From assembly GCF_049347105.1 (NCBI RefSeq), contig NZ_CP186334.1, positions 434,001 to 498,000 on the forward strand: a stretch of 64,000 nt of DNA. The letters run 5' to 3'. The DNA is from Gaoshiqia hydrogeniformans. GTDB lineage: Bacteria > Bacteroidota > Bacteroidia > Bacteroidales > Prolixibacteraceae. Under the pieces are notes generated by a model. It ran no database searches. It was not told where the DNA came from and was given only the letters and a program-made list of their open reading frames with translations. Shown one piece after another: positions 60,623 to 64,000 of the stretch. Each line of letters opens with the position of its first letter. Positions within the stretch are counted from its first letter, which is position 1. The translations under genes were made by a program, and so were the position numbers.

Positions 60623-61426
60623 ATGGATTTACAAAATATTTGCAAGCAGATCGGGGAACTGGCACAGAAAGCCGGTCAGTTTATCCGCGAAGAACGGTCG
60701 AAAATTACCAACGAAGACATCGAACTCAAGGGAAAAGCCAGCCTGGTGACCTATGTCGACAAAACAGCCGAACGTTTAATTGTCGACGAACTACGCCGGC
60801 TGTTGCCCGAAGCCGGGTACATTACCGAAGAAGGGACCGCCGGCGAACGGGGTGAAAAATACAAGTGGGTGATCGATCCGCTGGATGGCACCACCAACTT
60901 TATTCATGGCATTTTCCCTCATTCCGTCTCCATCGGCTTATTGGAAGATAACCATCCGGTAGCCGGGGTTGTTTACGAGGTGGGACAGGACGAGCTCTTC
61001 TCCGCCTGGCAAGGCGGCGGCGCCTGGCTCAACGGTCGGCCCATTTCCGTATCCGCCTCAGCCAAACACGAAGAGGTATTGCTGGCCACCGGTTTTCCGT
61101 ATTATGATTTCGACATGCTGCAAAATTACCTTCGCCTGCTCGAATTCTTCATGATCGAAACCAGGGGAATGCGCCGGATGGGATCGGCTGCCGTTGATCT
61201 GGCTTACGTGGCCTGCGGCCGGTTCGACGGTTTTTTCGAACATGCCCTTCACCCCTGGGACGTGGCGGCCGGCATCATCATCCTGCAAGAAGCAGGGGGC
61301 CGCTTAAGTGATTTTAAAGGCGGAGACAATTACCTGTTCGGAAACGAAATTGTGGCTGCGAATGCCAATTATTTCGACAAATTCTACTCAATTGTAAATA
61401 AACATCTCGGAAAAATTAATCCTTAA
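60623..61426 (+). CDS. Inositol monophosphatase family protein
   Basis: A TTG at 60608 is in frame, but the ATG at 60623 gives the expected N-terminus; 267 residues. The metal/phosphate sites are present: EEGTAGERGEKYKWVIDPLDGTTNFIHGIFPHSVSIGL near 75-112 (motif DPLDGTTNF) and HPWDVAAGIIILQEAGGRLSDF near 212-233 (motif WDxAAG). Mg-dependent, Li-sensitive phosphatase family that includes SuhB; the cytoplasmic substrate may be inositol phosphate or another sugar phosphate. Confidence 0.93.
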   Translation: MDLQNICKQIGELAQKAGQFIREERSKITNEDIELKGKASLVTYVDKTAERLIVDELRRLLPEAGYITEEGTAGERGEKYKWVIDPLDGTTNFIHGIFPHSVSIGLLEDNHPVAGVVYEVGQDELFSAWQGGGAWLNGRPISVSASAKHEEVLLATGFPYYDFDMLQNYLRLLEFFMIETRGMRRMGSAAVDLAYVACGRFDGFFEHALHPWDVAAGIIILQEAGGRLSDFKGGDNYLFGNEIVAANANYFDKFYSIVNKHLGKINP

Positions 61427-61434
61427 ATGACGCA

Positions 61435-61464
61435 TTGTCTAGTAACAAGATATCTTTAACTTTA
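61435..61464 (+). promoter_or_regulatory. Candidate promoter of the AAA ATPase pair
   Basis: TTG (61435-61437), 19 nt, then TAACTTTA (61457-61464), one base from the -7 consensus. It gives a leader of about 13 nt before the ATG at 61483, so the pair has its own promoter. Confidence 0.5.
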
Positions 61465-61482
61465 CGAAAAATGTTGCATTAA

Positions 61483-62748
61483 ATGATAACTAAAGTAGAG
61501 GCTGCAAATTATCGGTGTTTAAAAAGAGTTTCTCAGTGTCTTTCTCCGTTTCAAATCCTTGTAGGTCCAAATGCAAGTGGAAAAACAACTTTTCTGGATG
61601 TAATAACGTTTATTTCTGACATCGTGAACAATGGACTGGATGAAGCAATAACAGTTCGGTCTCAGAATTTTAACGACTTGACTTGGTCAGGAAACGGTGG
61701 AGATATTGAATTAGCTATTGAGTGTTGCATCCCTTCCCGGGTTGGTAGTCAAATGGGAGAAAATAAAGAAAAAAGATATTTACGCTACGAACTGAAAATT
61801 GGATTATCTGATGCAAATGAACACTCGATAAAGGGAGAAAGGCTGCTAATATTTGAAGCTATTGAAACAAATAATCATCAAGTTAGAACACTTTTCCCAG
61901 AATTGAATTTCTCAGGTGAAAATATCCTGAATAAAAAATTTACTTCCGGCGTATCTAAACTAATTATAAAAAAGAACCCCTCAGGAAATGATAACTTCTA
62001 CCCGGAACCTTACTCTAAAAGTAGTGGCGGATGGCTTCCAAGTTTTAAATTGGGATACAAGAAATCGAGTCTGGCAAATCTTCCTGCTGATGAAAGCAAA
62101 TTTCCCGCATCTGCTTGGTTGAAAGAATACCTCAACACGAATATTCAGAAATTAGTTTTGAATAGTCAGAGAATCAGGGAGGCCAGTCGTCCTGGTCAAG
62201 GGAAAAACTTTTTACCCGATGGCTCCAACCTGCCGTGGGTAATCGAAGATTTAAAAATCAAGTATCCCTCTTCATTTGAAGACTGGCTAAAACATGTCAG
62301 AACGGCTTTACCAGATATAGAAGAAATAAACGTTCACGAATTCCCAGACACCAAATTCAAATATTTAAAAATTAAACACTACAATGGGATTGAAGTCCCA
62401 AGTTGGACAGCTTCAGATGGGACACTAAGGTTACTTGCACTCACTTTAATTGCATATCTTCCGGAATTTAATGGTATTTTTTTGATTGAAGAACCTGAAA
62501 ATGGAGTTCATCCAAAAGTCATGGAAACAGTTTTTCAGTCCTTATCTTCAGTGTATGACGCACAAATATTATTAGCAACCCATTCTCCGGTGATTCTTGG
62601 AATTGCTGACATAAAAGATATTTTATGTTTTGCAAAAACAAAGGAGGGCATTACTGATATTGTTTCAGGAGACCAACATCCTCAGTTATCAGACTGGCAA
62701 AAAGACACCAGCCTCAGTATATTATTCGCTAGTGGAGTTTTAGGATGA
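61483..62748 (+). CDS. AAA-family ATPase (AAA_21/OLD-like), candidate defence protein
   Basis: 421 residues with an ABC/SMC-type ATPase: ITKVEAANYRCLKRVSQCLSPFQILVGPNASGKTTFLDVI (Walker A GPNASGKTT near residue 30), and near the C-terminus GIFLIEEPENGVHPKVMETVFQSL (Walker B, about 330) followed by LLATHSPVIL (His switch, about 368). The middle is helical. There is no nuclease domain in this protein, unlike OLD, so its partner downstream (4-nt overlap) may supply it. The region is AT-richer than flanking housekeeping genes, suggesting acquisition. Confidence 0.85.
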   Translation: MITKVEAANYRCLKRVSQCLSPFQILVGPNASGKTTFLDVITFISDIVNNGLDEAITVRSQNFNDLTWSGNGGDIELAIECCIPSRVGSQMGENKEKRYLRYELKIGLSDANEHSIKGERLLIFEAIETNNHQVRTLFPELNFSGENILNKKFTSGVSKLIIKKNPSGNDNFYPEPYSKSSGGWLPSFKLGYKKSSLANLPADESKFPASAWLKEYLNTNIQKLVLNSQRIREASRPGQGKNFLPDGSNLPWVIEDLKIKYPSSFEDWLKHVRTALPDIEEINVHEFPDTKFKYLKIKHYNGIEVPSWTASDGTLRLLALTLIAYLPEFNGIFLIEEPENGVHPKVMETVFQSLSSVYDAQILLATHSPVILGIADIKDILCFAKTKEGITDIVSGDQHPQLSDWQKDTSLSILFASGVLG

Positions 62749-63374
62749 AAAATGTCGACATTATTATATTGGTAGCAGACCTGAATATAAAAGAGTGTAT
62801 TCATGGGTTATTGCAGAGATTGCCCGCTGTTTTAGGAGTCAATTCTTTTTCATATGAGATTTTTGTACATCCTAACAGAGATCCAGGATGCCGACTGTAT
62901 GCAGCTTCTTATTTAAGAGGTTTTCAGAACAGATACAAATATGCCTTGGTTGTTTTTGACAGAGATGGAAGTGGGAGAGAATTTTCATCAAGACTTGAAA
63001 TTGAAACAGAACTTGAAAAGGATTTGATAAATTCGGGATGGGGTAACCGGGCAAAAGCCATCGTGATTGAACCGGAACTCGAAAATTGGATTTGGGTAAA
63101 ATCACAAAGACTTGCACAAATTATTAACTGGAGTGATATTGACAAATTATATGACTGGCTAAAGTCAAATAACTTTGTACTGAATGAAAGCAATAAGCCC
63201 AGTTCGCCAAAAGAAGCATTTGAAAAAGCATTATATATTTCAAAAAAGAAAAGGTCATCTTCAATATATGCTGAAATAGCCTCACAAGTATCATTTAAAC
63301 ACTGTACTGATCAATCGTTTAATAAACTGATTGACTGCATCAAAATTTGGTTTTCAAATAAATATGAAACATGA
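62745..63374 (+). CDS. TOPRIM-like/DUF4276-like partner of the AAA ATPase, tentative
   Basis: 209 residues. IIILVADLNIKECIHGLLQR (Glu near 17) and KYALVVFDRDGSGREFSSRLEIE (DxD near 68) give the Glu...Asp-x-Asp pattern of TOPRIM-type folds; then AIVIEPELENWIW near 105. I therefore suggest a TOPRIM-like nuclease, without certainty. It overlaps the ATPase stop by 4 nt (ATGA), so the two are translationally coupled. ATPase plus TOPRIM-type partner pairs are known from PARIS (AriA/AriB), and ATPase-DUF4276-like pairs from other anti-phage loci. Confidence 0.55.
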   Translation: MKNVDIIILVADLNIKECIHGLLQRLPAVLGVNSFSYEIFVHPNRDPGCRLYAASYLRGFQNRYKYALVVFDRDGSGREFSSRLEIETELEKDLINSGWGNRAKAIVIEPELENWIWVKSQRLAQIINWSDIDKLYDWLKSNNFVLNESNKPSSPKEAFEKALYISKKKRSSSIYAEIASQVSFKHCTDQSFNKLIDCIKIWFSNKYET

Positions 63375-63380
63375 AGCATT

Positions 63381-63851
63381 ATGCCCGACAAAGAAATTGC
63401 CTTACTCCATAAACAAATCGAAAAGTTATACGAAAAAAGTTTCGATCTGGGCGCCTGGAAAAACCAGACCTTGTTGTTTCTGAACCGTATTTTTGGCGCC
63501 AGCCATGCCATCGTGAAAATGATTTCAAACCTGAAGTATGATTACTCCAGCTGGAACCTGCGCGATGCCACCGGTAACGAAAAACTGGATGATCCGGTAA
63601 AAATGCAGGCCCGTGAAATTCTGGAAGCCGCCGTGCAGGAACTTGAAACCTTAGGCCTTCCGGAACAAGGAGCCTCATCCAATACGGCTTGGGCCATCCT
63701 GGAAGAAGAGCTGACCGGCAAACAGTTAAGAGAACTAAAGGAAATTGCAGCCGAAAAAGACGAAGACAAGCTACGACAATTCGCAGAAAAATTAAACCAT
63801 TTCGATAAAGGACAACTGGTCAACCTGCTTTCGCGCATATTGATTTCCTGA
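63381..63851 (+). CDS. Hypothetical helical protein
   Basis: 156 residues, strongly helical and charged (IALLHKQIEKLYEKSFDLGAWKNQTLLFLNRIFGASHAIVKMI..., later LEEELTGKQLRELKEIAAEKDEDKLRQFAEKLNHFDKGQLVNLLSRI). No signal peptide or known motif recognised. It lies 6 nt after the TOPRIM-like gene, but its base composition is like the housekeeping genes, so it is more likely the original neighbour of the inositol monophosphatase than a member of the defence-like pair. Confidence 0.7.
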   Translation: MPDKEIALLHKQIEKLYEKSFDLGAWKNQTLLFLNRIFGASHAIVKMISNLKYDYSSWNLRDATGNEKLDDPVKMQAREILEAAVQELETLGLPEQGASSNTAWAILEEELTGKQLRELKEIAAEKDEDKLRQFAEKLNHFDKGQLVNLLSRILIS

Positions 63852-63852
63852 C

Positions 63853-63860
63853 TATCTTTG
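63853..63860 (+). promoter_or_regulatory. -7 element of the GT2 gene
   Basis: TATCTTTG, a perfect TAnnTTTG, ends 5 nt before the ATG at 63866. A TTTCG at 63829-63833 stands at the expected -33 spacing. The mRNA would be leaderless or nearly so. Confidence 0.6.
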
Positions 63861-63865
63861 CCCGG

Positions 63866-64000
63866 ATGAAACCACCAAAAGTCGCGATTGTTATTCTAAA
63901 CTGGAACGGAGAAAAACTGCTTCCCCAATTTTTGCCGTCAGTTATTGAGTACAGCCGGCAAGACGATGTTGAACTGATTGTTGCCGACAATCATTCATCC
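63866..64000 (+). CDS. GT2-family glycosyltransferase (5' part; continues past the window)
   Basis: 45 codons are visible: MKPPKVAIVILNWNGEKLL, then FLPSVIEYSRQDDVELIVADNHSS. The ILNWNG and VADNxSS motifs are the nucleotide-sugar-binding start of a GT-A fold family 2 enzyme. The start is chosen as the only ATG in frame before the family motif; it sits 5 nt downstream of a -7 promoter element. The acceptor cannot be told from this fragment. Confidence 0.88.
   Translation, partial: MKPPKVAIVILNWNGEKLLPQFLPSVIEYSRQDDVELIVADNHSS

Noticed and set aside
61483..62748. OLD-family nuclease or Gabija GajA
   Set aside because: The ATPase lacks a C-terminal TOPRIM domain; the protein ends shortly after the His switch.

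Overview
The window comes from a Bacteroidota chromosome, most likely in or near Marinilabiliales/Prolixibacteraceae. The taxonomic signs are two SusC/SusD pairs, FecR/ECF-sigma trans-envelope signalling, SPII lipoproteins, promoters with the Bacteroidota -7 element TAnnTTTG, few Shine-Dalgarno sites, and propeller/DUF1573/NVEALA-like genes. The order-level placement is an inference from gene content.

Region 1 (1-27.7 kb) is a glycan-utilisation region. It starts with a DUF4380 gene (runs to the left edge) and an MFS transporter, divergent from a GntR regulator and a HAD phosphatase; a perfect inverted repeat between them is a likely operator. It continues with two loci on the minus strand, each with ECF sigma, FecR, SusC with STN domain and SusD. 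Their cargo is a GH92 alpha-mannosidase, a beta-helix protein, a DUF6259-type putative glycosidase and two calcineurin-like phosphoesterases. GH92 with two phosphoesterases suggests a phosphorylated mannose-containing glycan.

Region 2 (28-37 kb) holds small regulatory and stress operons: MmcQ/YjbR; an ArsR-SRPBCC-DoxX-DUF4256 operon with a clear promoter and two operator palindromes; two Rnk/GreA-like genes with a tiny basic protein; a MarR-like regulator; and an ECF42-type sigma factor followed by a RibD/DHFR-like, SnoaL-like and YciI (DGPF) operon with a matching candidate ECF42 promoter.

Region 3 (37.2-56.2 kb) looks like a genomic island. It is bounded by a 104-bp direct repeat made of the 3' end of tRNA-Val(UAC) and its terminator; the intact tRNA is at the right end. 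No integrase is present. All island genes lie on the minus strand: a GT-C (TMTC/O-mannosyltransferase-like) protein, then two repeated units of Cys-rich leader peptide, 6-bladed beta-propeller lipoprotein, thioredoxin-like CxxC protein and DUF1573, then a DPM1/GtrB-like GT2, an HlyD-type adaptor and two RND permeases without a TolC. Remnants of a third unit are present. Two copies of one 921-bp IS5-family element have inserted, and a four-helix-bundle cassette with inverted repeats sits inside the efflux operon. I propose that this island encodes a secreted, disulfide-rich, possibly O-glycosylated peptide system; that function is inference.

Region 4 (56.3-64 kb) is mainly housekeeping: folC, a PIN-PhoH ATPase, mtaB and an inositol monophosphatase. 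An AT-rich AAA ATPase/TOPRIM-like gene pair inserted among them is a defence-system candidate. The window ends inside a GT2 glycosyltransferase whose start lies at its promoter (near-leaderless).
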